64,000 nt of DNA from an uncultured Acidimicrobiales bacterium (lineage in GTDB: Bacteria > Actinomycetota > Acidimicrobiia > Acidimicrobiales > Bin134): assembly GCA_951813555.1 (NCBI GenBank), contig OX638344.1, forward strand, positions 2,695,076 through 2,759,075, given 5' to 3'. Below, piece after piece: positions 16,321-23,798 of this stretch (position 1 is the first letter of the stretch; each line of letters starts with the position of its first letter). A program made the translations under genes and the position numbers. The notes below the pieces were generated by a model, which saw only the letters and a program-made list of their open reading frames with translations, did not search any database and was not told the DNA's origin.

Positions 16321-16847
16321 CTTTCAACGCCACCGGCATCCCCGGCCCGCCAACACCACCAGCACCGCCGCACCCCGCCAGCGCTCCTCGATGGCCAAAA
16401 GCCGTACCCATGCCCGCCATCATGCAACACCCCGCCGGCCGCGACCGGTCGCAAACCCCTAAAGCACCGGTCGCAAACCACTCCACAACCCGCAACCACC
16501 GGTCGCAACCCGAAAAACCCACCAAAACACAGCCAACACCCGCCGGACCCGAACCCGAACGGCCTCCATCAGCCCGCATCGGCCCAATGCCCCTCCGCGG
16601 AAACCCCCGCACCCACAGCCCCCCAAAGCCCGATGTCCACCCAGCCGCCGGCGACGCCCACCGGGAAGCGGTACAAGAACCCAGGCTGGCGACACCAGCC
16701 GCCAACCAGAACCGACCAGCAGCCAACAACGACCACACAGAGCCGAACCAATCGCAACATGACACCCAACGCGAGCAAGCACCGAAGACCAGTACAGAAC
16801 CGAACCCCCAACGGCCAACCAGCAAAGACCGCTCAAGCCCCCAACCC
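16321..16847. other. Non-coding, A/C-rich gap between abiE and the IS block
   Basis: About 530 bp with a marked A+C bias on the plus strand and very few T. Open frames exist on both strands but encode only low-complexity Pro/Gln or Gly/Trp-rich strings with no family similarity. The one ordered feature is a set of three direct repeats (16444-16508). Confidence 0.6.
16444..16508 (+). repeat. Three ACCGGTCGCAA direct repeats
   Basis: Copies of ACCGGTCGCAA start at 16444, 16466 and 16498; two of them continue as ACC. Spacings are 22 and 32 bp. Each contains the palindromic core ACCGGT. Their role is unknown; a protein binding site or leftover repeat DNA would both fit. Confidence 0.55.
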
Positions 16848-16855
16848 ACGGCGAA
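16848..16855 (+). repeat. Left 8-bp target duplication (ACGGCGAA) of the IS256 element
   Basis: ACGGCGAA here and at 20936-20943 flank the whole IS110-IS256-IS110 block as direct repeats. Eight bases is a normal IS256-family target duplication, so these mark the original IS256 insertion before the IS110 copies landed on its tips. Confidence 0.65.
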
Positions 16856-16877
16856 AGGTCTGTCAGACGCTCCCTTG

Positions 16878-17963
16878 TCAAGGGGTGGTTGGTTGGGGTT
16901 GTTTTCGGGTGGTTTCGTCGCGCCACATTCGGCGGATGATGCGGTTGGCGAGTTGTCGTTTGTGGGCTCGGCGGGCTTCACGTCGGGTCTTGCCTTCTGT
17001 GGCTTTGCGGGCGAGGTAGGCGGCTGCTTCGGGCTGGCTGCGCTGCTGGGTGACCGACGCGATGTAGAGCACTGAGTTGATGCGCCGGTTGCCTTTGAAG
17101 TCGAGCCGGTGCTTGACGGGGTCGGCTGAGCCTTCGCCCGATGAGAGCGCGACGGCGCCGGTGCCGCACCATCGGGCGAACTTGGACTCGCGGTCGAAGC
17201 GGCGCGGGTCTCCGACCTCGCACACCAGGGTGGCGGCGGCGATGGTGCCGATGCCTGGTTCGTCGCGCAAGGTCGTGCCGTGGCGGTCGAGCAGCTCGTC
17301 GATGAGCCGCTCGAGGCATCGGATCTCGCGGCGTGCAGCGCGGTCTTTGTCGATGAGCGCTTGGAGCCACTCGAGGCGGTACGCGCCCGAGGGGGTGGCC
17401 GCACAAGCGGGTTCGATGTGTTCGAGGCGGCGCAGCCGGCCTTCGATCTTGCCGCCGGTGGTGAGCTGGTCGCGGACCTCGGTGGGGAGCTTCGCGATCT
17501 GGTCAGCGGCGTGGTGCAGCATCAGTGTTCTGGCTGCTACCAGGGCACGTCGGTGCTCGAGCACCGCTTCGATCTCGGCCACCAGCGAGTCATAGACCTC
17601 CAGCGCCTGGACGGGTCCCAGCGTCGGCTCGGCCAATAACGCCCTCGCCGAGGCGACCGCGTCGACAGCGTCGGTCTTGTCCAGCCGCCGCGAGCGGCGC
17701 TGAGCCGCTGAGCGCGACGCCGGCACTTCGCGGGTGTCGAACCCGGCTGCGGACAAAGCGATCGCCACATGCGCCCCCCACTTCGCCGATCCCTCGACGC
17801 CGACCCGGTCGACGCCGTGAGCGTCGAGCAGATCAATCGCCGCGCCATAGCCGGCCGCGGTGTTCGCGAAGGTCTCACAGATAATCTCGACGCCGTGGGA
17901 ATCCACGACGCCGACCGTGAAGGTGTCCTGATGGGGGTCGATGCCCCCGACTGGTGCTGTCAT
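16878..17963 (-). CDS. IS110-family transposase (copy 1)
   Basis: A 361-residue IS110 recombinase. The N-terminal RuvC-like DEDD domain starts with GGIDPHQDTFTVGVVD (first catalytic Asp) and includes the LDKTDAVDA segment near residue 97. The C-terminal Tnp domain carries EPGIGTIAAATL and the serine in ALSSGEGSADPV, followed by RINSVLYIAS. The predicted protein is identical to that of copy 2, so both copies are recent. ATG 17963 lies 239 bp from the element end; that non-coding stretch is where IS110 elements encode their bridge RNA. Confidence 0.93.
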   Translation of the reverse strand: MTAPVGGIDPHQDTFTVGVVDSHGVEIICETFANTAAGYGAAIDLLDAHGVDRVGVEGSAKWGAHVAIALSAAGFDTREVPASRSAAQRRSRRLDKTDAVDAVASARALLAEPTLGPVQALEVYDSLVAEIEAVLEHRRALVAARTLMLHHAADQIAKLPTEVRDQLTTGGKIEGRLRRLEHIEPACAATPSGAYRLEWLQALIDKDRAARREIRCLERLIDELLDRHGTTLRDEPGIGTIAAATLVCEVGDPRRFDRESKFARWCGTGAVALSSGEGSADPVKHRLDFKGNRRINSVLYIASVTQQRSQPEAAAYLARKATEGKTRREARRAHKRQLANRIIRRMWRDETTRKQPQPTTP

Positions 17964-18202
17964 ACTTTGCTCCTGCTGGAAGTGATGCTCCGGTGGGTCC
18001 GGGATCGGCAGGGGCGCTTCGTCACATCCGAGTCGAGAAAATCAGGCTCCCTTCAAGACAGGAGCGCTCCTGCCGGCCCCACACTCGACGCGACAGGTCT
18101 GTCAACAGGCACAGGGCCAATATTTTGTGGAGTCATCGCCGAGCGCAAGACCGGACCGTAACCCCCTGGCAGAGAGCCCCGGCAACCACAACGATGACAC
18201 TC
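17964..18202 (-). ncRNA. Candidate bridge RNA region of IS110 copy 1
   Basis: Non-coding end between the element tip and the transposase start, same sequence as in copy 2. IS110 elements of the IS621 type express a structured guide RNA here. Reading with the transposase, GATTTTCT (18043-18036) is complementary to the AGAAAATC at the IS256 end into which this copy inserted. Confidence 0.5.
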
Positions 18203-19588
18203 GGATTTTCTGTGTATGCGGCCGTGATGGTTTTCATTTGATGTGGTCGGCGATCCGGTCGCCGTAGTGGACGGTCAGTGTGTTCAGTATGGCCTTCCAG
18301 CCGTTGGTTTTGCCGGTGAGGTTCTCGCGGCCTTTGCGCTTGGCGGTGGCGACAAGGTAGAGGATCTTCATCGCGGCCTGCTCGTTGGGGAAGTGCCCTC
18401 GGTGCCGCACGGCTCTTCGGAACCGGGCGTTGAGGCTCTCGACGGCGTTGGTGGTATAGACCACCCGGCGCAGCTCTGCGGGGAACTCCAAGAAGGGCAC
18501 GAACTCGGCCCAGCTGTTGCGCCAGGCCCGGATCATGGCCGGGTAGGTGTCTTCCCAGTCTTCGGCGAACGCCTCGAATTGGGTTTCGGCGGCCCCTGCG
18601 GTGGGGGCGGTGTAGATGGCCCGCATGGCCTTGGTGATCGGACCCCAGTGCTTTTTGGAGGCGTATCTGAGGCTGTTGCGCACCATGTGCACCACGCAGG
18701 TCTGCACCGTCGCGTCGGGCCAGGTCATACGGATCGACTCCGGCAGGCCTCTTAGGCCGTCGCAGCACACGATCAGCGCGTCGGCCAGGCCCCGGTTGCG
18801 GAGCTCGCCCAGCATCGACGCCCACTGCTTGGCGCCCTCGCCGCCCGTTGGGCCCAGCCACAGGCCCAAAACGTCGCGCTCGCCGCCCAGATCCACGCCG
18901 ATAGCCACATAGACGGGCCGGTTGGCCACCTGGGAGTCGCGGACCTTGACCACTATCGCGTCGATCAGCAGAACCGGGTACACCGCGTCGAGGGGGCGGT
19001 TCTGCCACGCCGCCATGTCGGCGACGATCTCGTCGGTGATCTTGGAGATCGTCTCCCGGCTCACCGAGGTGTCGTAGATCTCGGCCAAGTGCGCTTGGAT
19101 CTCACCGGTGGTGAGCCCCTTGGCGTACAGCGAGATCACGTTGCCCGACAAACCGTCCAAGCGGCGCTGGTGCTTGGGCACCGTCACCGGCTCGAAGGTC
19201 CCGGCGCGATCGCGCGGCACAGCCAGGTCGATCTCGCCGATCTCGGTCTTGACCCGCTTGGGCGAAGAGCCATTGCGGGAATTGCCCGACCCACGGCCCT
19301 CCGGAGCGTGGCGCTCATAGCCCAGATGGTCGGCCATCTCGACCTCCAACCCGATCTGGAGCACCTGGCGGACCAGCCCCGTCAACAGCCCGCCGTCGCC
19401 GGTCAGCTCCACGCCCTCGGCGCGGGCCCGCTCGACCAAAAGCTCAGCCCAGTCTTGCATCGCCGCCTCATCGGCAGCCTCGTTCGCCGGCACCGCCGGC
19501 ATTTCATGATCAGTCACAGACATGATCCTTCCCGGCCCACAGCACCCGGCCGCGGACCCTCAGATCACGCCCGATACACAAAAATCCC
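18203..19588 (-). mobile_element. IS256-family element, tipped at both ends by IS110
   Basis: Imperfect terminal inverted repeats: GGATTTTCTGTGTATGCGGC from 18203 and, inward from the right end, GGATTTTTGTGTATCGGGCG. Each tip has been invaded by an IS110 at its GG dinucleotide. The outermost base or two of the IS256 (about 16856 and 20935) and its 8-bp target duplication now lie outside the IS110 copies. Confidence 0.8.
18234..19523 (-). CDS. IS256-family transposase
   Basis: A 429-residue Mutator/IS256 transposase, full length. The conserved LGYERHAPEGRGSGNSRNG segment is near residue 70. The DDE triad is visible as LLIDAIVVKV (Asp), LIVCCDGLRGLPE (Asp), and YTTNAVESLNARFRR (Glu), with the C-H motif in TCVVHMVRNSLRY. 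ATG 19523 follows a GGAAGGATC ribosome site. Coding appears intact, but transposition may be affected because an IS110 copy is inserted in both terminal repeats. Confidence 0.93.
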   Translation of the reverse strand: MSVTDHEMPAVPANEAADEAAMQDWAELLVERARAEGVELTGDGGLLTGLVRQVLQIGLEVEMADHLGYERHAPEGRGSGNSRNGSSPKRVKTEIGEIDLAVPRDRAGTFEPVTVPKHQRRLDGLSGNVISLYAKGLTTGEIQAHLAEIYDTSVSRETISKITDEIVADMAAWQNRPLDAVYPVLLIDAIVVKVRDSQVANRPVYVAIGVDLGGERDVLGLWLGPTGGEGAKQWASMLGELRNRGLADALIVCCDGLRGLPESIRMTWPDATVQTCVVHMVRNSLRYASKKHWGPITKAMRAIYTAPTAGAAETQFEAFAEDWEDTYPAMIRAWRNSWAEFVPFLEFPAELRRVVYTTNAVESLNARFRRAVRHRGHFPNEQAAMKILYLVATAKRKGRENLTGKTNGWKAILNTLTVHYGDRIADHIK

Positions 19589-19827
19589 GAGTGTCATCGT
19601 TGTGGTTGCCGGGGCTCTCTGCCAGGGGGTTACGGTCCGGTCTTGCGCTCGGCGATGACTCCACAAAATATTGGCCCTGTGCCTGTTGACAGACCTGTCG
19701 CGTCGAGTGTGGGGCCGGCAGGAGCGCTCCTGTCTTGAAGGGAGCCTGATTTTCTCGACTCGGATGTGACGAAGCGCCCCTGCCGATCCCGGACCCACCG
19801 GAGCATCACTTCCAGCAGGAGCAAAGT
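19589..19827 (+). ncRNA. Candidate bridge RNA region of IS110 copy 2
   Basis: 239-bp non-coding end upstream of the transposase. It contains GATTTTCT at 19748-19755, matching the IS256 terminal repeat, and several short inverted repeats such as GGAGCG/CGCTCC around 19720-19731. A guide RNA is inferred from family knowledge, not seen directly. Confidence 0.5.
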
Positions 19828-20913
19828 ATGACAGCACCAGTCGGGGGCATCGACCCCCATCAGGACACCTTCACGGTCGGCGTCGTGGATTCCCACGGCG
19901 TCGAGATTATCTGTGAGACCTTCGCGAACACCGCGGCCGGCTATGGCGCGGCGATTGATCTGCTCGACGCTCACGGCGTCGACCGGGTCGGCGTCGAGGG
20001 ATCGGCGAAGTGGGGGGCGCATGTGGCGATCGCTTTGTCCGCAGCCGGGTTCGACACCCGCGAAGTGCCGGCGTCGCGCTCAGCGGCTCAGCGCCGCTCG
20101 CGGCGGCTGGACAAGACCGACGCTGTCGACGCGGTCGCCTCGGCGAGGGCGTTATTGGCCGAGCCGACGCTGGGACCCGTCCAGGCGCTGGAGGTCTATG
20201 ACTCGCTGGTGGCCGAGATCGAAGCGGTGCTCGAGCACCGACGTGCCCTGGTAGCAGCCAGAACACTGATGCTGCACCACGCCGCTGACCAGATCGCGAA
20301 GCTCCCCACCGAGGTCCGCGACCAGCTCACCACCGGCGGCAAGATCGAAGGCCGGCTGCGCCGCCTCGAACACATCGAACCCGCTTGTGCGGCCACCCCC
20401 TCGGGCGCGTACCGCCTCGAGTGGCTCCAAGCGCTCATCGACAAAGACCGCGCTGCACGCCGCGAGATCCGATGCCTCGAGCGGCTCATCGACGAGCTGC
20501 TCGACCGCCACGGCACGACCTTGCGCGACGAACCAGGCATCGGCACCATCGCCGCCGCCACCCTGGTGTGCGAGGTCGGAGACCCGCGCCGCTTCGACCG
20601 CGAGTCCAAGTTCGCCCGATGGTGCGGCACCGGCGCCGTCGCGCTCTCATCGGGCGAAGGCTCAGCCGACCCCGTCAAGCACCGGCTCGACTTCAAAGGC
20701 AACCGGCGCATCAACTCAGTGCTCTACATCGCGTCGGTCACCCAGCAGCGCAGCCAGCCCGAAGCAGCCGCCTACCTCGCCCGCAAAGCCACAGAAGGCA
20801 AGACCCGACGTGAAGCCCGCCGAGCCCACAAACGACAACTCGCCAACCGCATCATCCGCCGAATGTGGCGCGACGAAACCACCCGAAAACAACCCCAACC
20901 AACCACCCCTTGA
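19828..20913 (+). CDS. IS110-family transposase (copy 2)
   Basis: 361 residues, the same predicted protein as copy 1 (RuvC-like N-terminal domain with GGIDPHQD, C-terminal serine domain with ALSSGEG). ATG 19828 follows an AGCAGGAGC ribosome site. It reads away from the IS256 element toward the defence operon; its 3' end lies 113 bp before the next small gene. Confidence 0.93.
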   Translation: MTAPVGGIDPHQDTFTVGVVDSHGVEIICETFANTAAGYGAAIDLLDAHGVDRVGVEGSAKWGAHVAIALSAAGFDTREVPASRSAAQRRSRRLDKTDAVDAVASARALLAEPTLGPVQALEVYDSLVAEIEAVLEHRRALVAARTLMLHHAADQIAKLPTEVRDQLTTGGKIEGRLRRLEHIEPACAATPSGAYRLEWLQALIDKDRAARREIRCLERLIDELLDRHGTTLRDEPGIGTIAAATLVCEVGDPRRFDRESKFARWCGTGAVALSSGEGSADPVKHRLDFKGNRRINSVLYIASVTQQRSQPEAAAYLARKATEGKTRREARRAHKRQLANRIIRRMWRDETTRKQPQPTTP

Positions 20914-20935
20914 CAAGGGAGCGTCTGACAGACCC

Positions 20936-20943
20936 ACGGCGAA
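20936..20943 (+). repeat. Right 8-bp target duplication (ACGGCGAA)
   Basis: Direct repeat of 16848-16855, one base beyond the CC that borders IS110 copy 2. Confidence 0.65.
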
Positions 20944-21025
20944 CAGCGAGTCGAATCAGTTCCACACGTCTGCACTAGAAGTGCCGCCACCGAACAGCGG
21001 TGCTGTTCAATAGTCGAACATACGT

Positions 21026-21436
21026 GTGTTTGTACATCGAACGGCTATCGTGTCTGCGGTGGAGAACGCATCGCAGCTGGCTGATCTGACCGACGACGAA
21101 CTCAGAGCGCTCCTCAACGATGACAGCCTCCCTCTTGCCCGGCAGATCATGGTTCTTGACGAGCGTCGCCACAGAGCCGCTGAGAAGCGCAAGGCCGAAG
21201 AAATGGCCGAGATTGTGGCAACAGTTCCTGTCATGGCAGCTTTGGACGACAGCGCCGAGATGGTGCGCAAAGCCCAAGCCTGGCTAGATCGGGCCAAATG
21301 GGTGCGGTCCAAGGCCGTCCAGTCAGCACTTGCGGCTGGCTACAGCCTGCGCACGGTCGCTGAGGTCGCTCGAGTAGCGCCCTCCACCGCCTTGAGGATC
21401 GGCTCTCAGGACGTCGCGGCCGAGGCACCCGGATAG
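21026..21436 (+). CDS. Small helix-turn-helix-like protein before the defence operon
   Basis: A 136-residue, largely helical and charged protein. The C-terminus contains AGYSLRTVAEVARVAPSTAL, with the shape of a helix-turn-helix (Ser/Thr-leading recognition helix). A long helical, possibly coiled region (residues 40-90) precedes it. GTG at 21026 is used, but GTG at 21050 (VSAVENASQLADL) fits the helical start equally well. It lies 165 bp before the methylase and reads the same way, so it may regulate the defence operon. I recognise no named family. Confidence 0.6.
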   Translation: MFVHRTAIVSAVENASQLADLTDDELRALLNDDSLPLARQIMVLDERRHRAAEKRKAEEMAEIVATVPVMAALDDSAEMVRKAQAWLDRAKWVRSKAVQSALAAGYSLRTVAEVARVAPSTALRIGSQDVAAEAPG

Positions 21437-21601
21437 TCGGGCCCTTACCCGAAATGGGCATGCCGCCAGGTTCTCAATAAGTTGACACCGTTAGGAGTAT
21501 TCGACCGAGCAAGTGCAGAGACCGCATGGGAGCGCCTACGGAAAAATTGACAGTCCCATTACTGGGCCTGCTCGATGCACGAGATGAGGTAGAAAAGGCG
21601 G

Positions 21602-23704
21602 ATGTTGGAACCAGCGCACGCGAGCCTGCTTGAACGACCACTCCAGGCAAGCGCTCTCAATCTGCTCGCAGTCGCAGAATCTTGGCGCAAGGAGCTGCAC
21701 AGTCCTCCCACTCATGTACACAAATGGTGGGCTCAGCGTCTCGGAGTGGTCAATCGTCATCTGCTTATGGCGGCTGGCTCGTCATCCCAAGCCGAGCTAG
21801 AGCGACTCGGCCGAGGGGAGGCCGACCTTGGCGGTGTAGTGGTGTACGACCCGTTCTGTGGCTCAGGTGGGGCACTGCTAGAGGCGGCCAAGCTCCGAGC
21901 GCAGGTTATCGGTCGTGACATCAACCCAGTGGCGGCCCTTGCGACGCGGCAAGCTCTTCAAAGTTGGGATGCCCATGAACTCCAGCGTGGGTTTGACCTG
22001 ATCTCGCAATCGTGCGGGGACGAACTAACTGACCTCTACGTCGATGGTGGGGGCCGCGTTATTCGAGGCTACTTCTGGGTAGCTACTGCCATGTGCGGTG
22101 TCTGCGACGAGCGTGTAGACCTGTTCCACCGGCACGTCTTCGCGCGGCACGCCTATCCGAAGAGACACCCGGCCGCCCACGGAGTATGCCGCACTTGCGG
22201 GGAGGTCGCGCAAGTTGACCTCTCTATTGACGACGCCATCTTGTGCCCTTCATGTGCCGCACTGACGCCGTTTCGCGGATTGGTGCGCAGTGGAGCCGGC
22301 ACTAGCGGGGCGGAGTTTCAATGTGGGCATGGCCATACGACCAGAGTCGCGTCCAGCGCTGAGGTCGCTCCGATCGGCTTTCGCATGTACGCGAAGCTCT
22401 GTGAGGAAGAAGGTAAGCGGGTCTATGCGCGCACGACAGAAGCAGACGATGACGCCTACATGCAGGCGAGCGCCAGGCTACGTCAGTTGGGCTCTGGGAT
22501 TGTGCAGCCATGTGGCTCGCTGGAGCGGGGCAAGAACACCGACCAGGTCCTGCGGGTTGGTCTCAAAGAGTGGCGGGACTTCTACAACGACCGGCAGCTT
22601 CTTGCGCTCGGCCTGATTGCCACCGCCATCCGCGATCTCGAAGTCGGTGCGGCCGAACGCGAGGCTCTCGCAGCGGCGTTCTCCAAGTCGGTCGAGTTCA
22701 ACAACATGCTCTCGTCATACAAGGGGGAGGGCACCGGAGCGGTTCGCAGCGCTTTCCACAACCACACGCTTCAGTTCGAGCGGATGCCCTTTGAGGCAAA
22801 CCCGTGGTCAGCGGCCTCCGGAGGCTTCCACGCGAGCTACCAGCGGCTGCGCAAGGCGTTGGATTTCAAGGCAGCGCCGACCGATCTGAAGATCACCGGA
22901 GGCAAGCCTGAGCGCATCAATGGGTGTTCAGCGCCTCTGCGGCTACGCGTCGTGGACTTGCCACAGTTCGGACCTGGCTTGGCTTCGGTGACGTGCGGAG
23001 ATTCAGGACAATCTGAGTTCGCAGACGCATCGGTGGACATCGTGTTGACCGACCCACCCCATTTCGACAAGGTGAATTACTCCGAACTTGCAGACTTCTT
23101 TCACGCGTGGCTTACCCAGATCAGGCCCTTTGCCGGATACCCGCAACCAGGATCCACCCGCAGCGCACTTGATGTGCAGAACAACAGCTCGGCGACGTTT
23201 GAGGATGGGTTAACCCGCGTCTGGAAGGATGTCGCGCGCGTTCTCAAGGCCGACGGCATCGTGGTGTTCAGTTTCCACCACCGAGACGCCCAGGGGTGGA
23301 AGGCATGCATGAACTCCCTGCGAGCAGCAGGGCTGTGCGTCACCTATCTGCAGATGGTCAGGGCCGAGATGACCACCAGCCTGAGCAAGAAGAACCAGAG
23401 TTCTCCGCATTCCATGGACGTCTTGGTTGTCTGCCGGAAGCAACCAACAGCCGAGCCTCTCGCCTTCGACGTCGAGGGGGCGGTCAAACATGCACGCGGT
23501 CGGATTCGCTCGCTCATAAGAGGTGGCGTCGAGCCGCTACCGGGCGATGTCCGCTCGATCGTGCTCGCCTCGGTTCTCAGCCTTCTCACGAACACCCGAA
23601 TCGTCGCGAATGTTGACGACCTTGTTGATGCCGCCAGCCTCTACGCCCTCCGAGCCGAGCAATGGCGGGCCAACCGGACACGGTCTGTGGAGAGCGCTGC
23701 TTAG
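21602..23704 (+). CDS. DNA methyltransferase of a DISARM-like system (DUF1156-type, adenine type)
   Basis: A 700-residue amino-methyltransferase. It shows an N-terminal HKWWAQRLG segment, the SAM-binding motif VYDPFCGSGGALLEAA (about 81-96), two inserted Cys4 zinc ribbons (CGVC...CRTC and CPSC, about 165-235), and motif IV as LTDPPHFDKVNYSELADFF (about 482-500). Relatives of the DUF1156 group usually have DPPY at motif IV; here it is DPPH-F. Such enzymes mark host DNA in BREX-like and DISARM-like defence. It is the first large gene of the operon. An AAGGCGG ribosome site precedes ATG 21602. Confidence 0.8.
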   Translation: MLEPAHASLLERPLQASALNLLAVAESWRKELHSPPTHVHKWWAQRLGVVNRHLLMAAGSSSQAELERLGRGEADLGGVVVYDPFCGSGGALLEAAKLRAQVIGRDINPVAALATRQALQSWDAHELQRGFDLISQSCGDELTDLYVDGGGRVIRGYFWVATAMCGVCDERVDLFHRHVFARHAYPKRHPAAHGVCRTCGEVAQVDLSIDDAILCPSCAALTPFRGLVRSGAGTSGAEFQCGHGHTTRVASSAEVAPIGFRMYAKLCEEEGKRVYARTTEADDDAYMQASARLRQLGSGIVQPCGSLERGKNTDQVLRVGLKEWRDFYNDRQLLALGLIATAIRDLEVGAAEREALAAAFSKSVEFNNMLSSYKGEGTGAVRSAFHNHTLQFERMPFEANPWSAASGGFHASYQRLRKALDFKAAPTDLKITGGKPERINGCSAPLRLRVVDLPQFGPGLASVTCGDSGQSEFADASVDIVLTDPPHFDKVNYSELADFFHAWLTQIRPFAGYPQPGSTRSALDVQNNSSATFEDGLTRVWKDVARVLKADGIVVFSFHHRDAQGWKACMNSLRAAGLCVTYLQMVRAEMTTSLSKKNQSSPHSMDVLVVCRKQPTAEPLAFDVEGAVKHARGRIRSLIRGGVEPLPGDVRSIVLASVLSLLTNTRIVANVDDLVDAASLYALRAEQWRANRTRSVESAA

Positions 23705-23798
23705 GGTTGCGCTACCCAGGGAGTATGCAGGCTCTGCTCCAGGAGTTGTCGCACCGCGAACATATAGTGGGCCGTGATGGACAACAAGAGGCTCTGGT

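Larger units (their letters stand above)
16859..18202 (-). mobile_element. IS110-family element, copy 1
   Basis: 1344 bp, identical in length to copy 2 at 19589-20932, and inverted relative to it. It is flanked by GG on both sides (16857-16858 and 18203-18204), as expected for the duplicated core dinucleotide of IS110 insertion. It contains one transposase gene and a 239-bp non-coding end upstream of it. Confidence 0.88.
19589..20932 (+). mobile_element. IS110-family element, copy 2
   Basis: 1344 bp, inverted relative to copy 1, flanked by CC (19587-19588 and 20933-20934), the complement of the GG around copy 1. It sits on the right tip of the IS256 element. Confidence 0.88.

Noticed and set aside
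15434..17404. A 656-codon open frame on the minus strand spanning abiEi and part of IS110 copy 1
   Set aside because: Only the part from 16285 down matches the AbiEi family; the rest is the wrong frame of the IS110 gene and the low-complexity gap.
16859..20932. A composite transposon mobilised by the two IS110 copies
   Set aside because: IS110 elements do not work through terminal inverted repeats, and the target duplication belongs to the inner IS256, so the layout is better explained by tip insertions.
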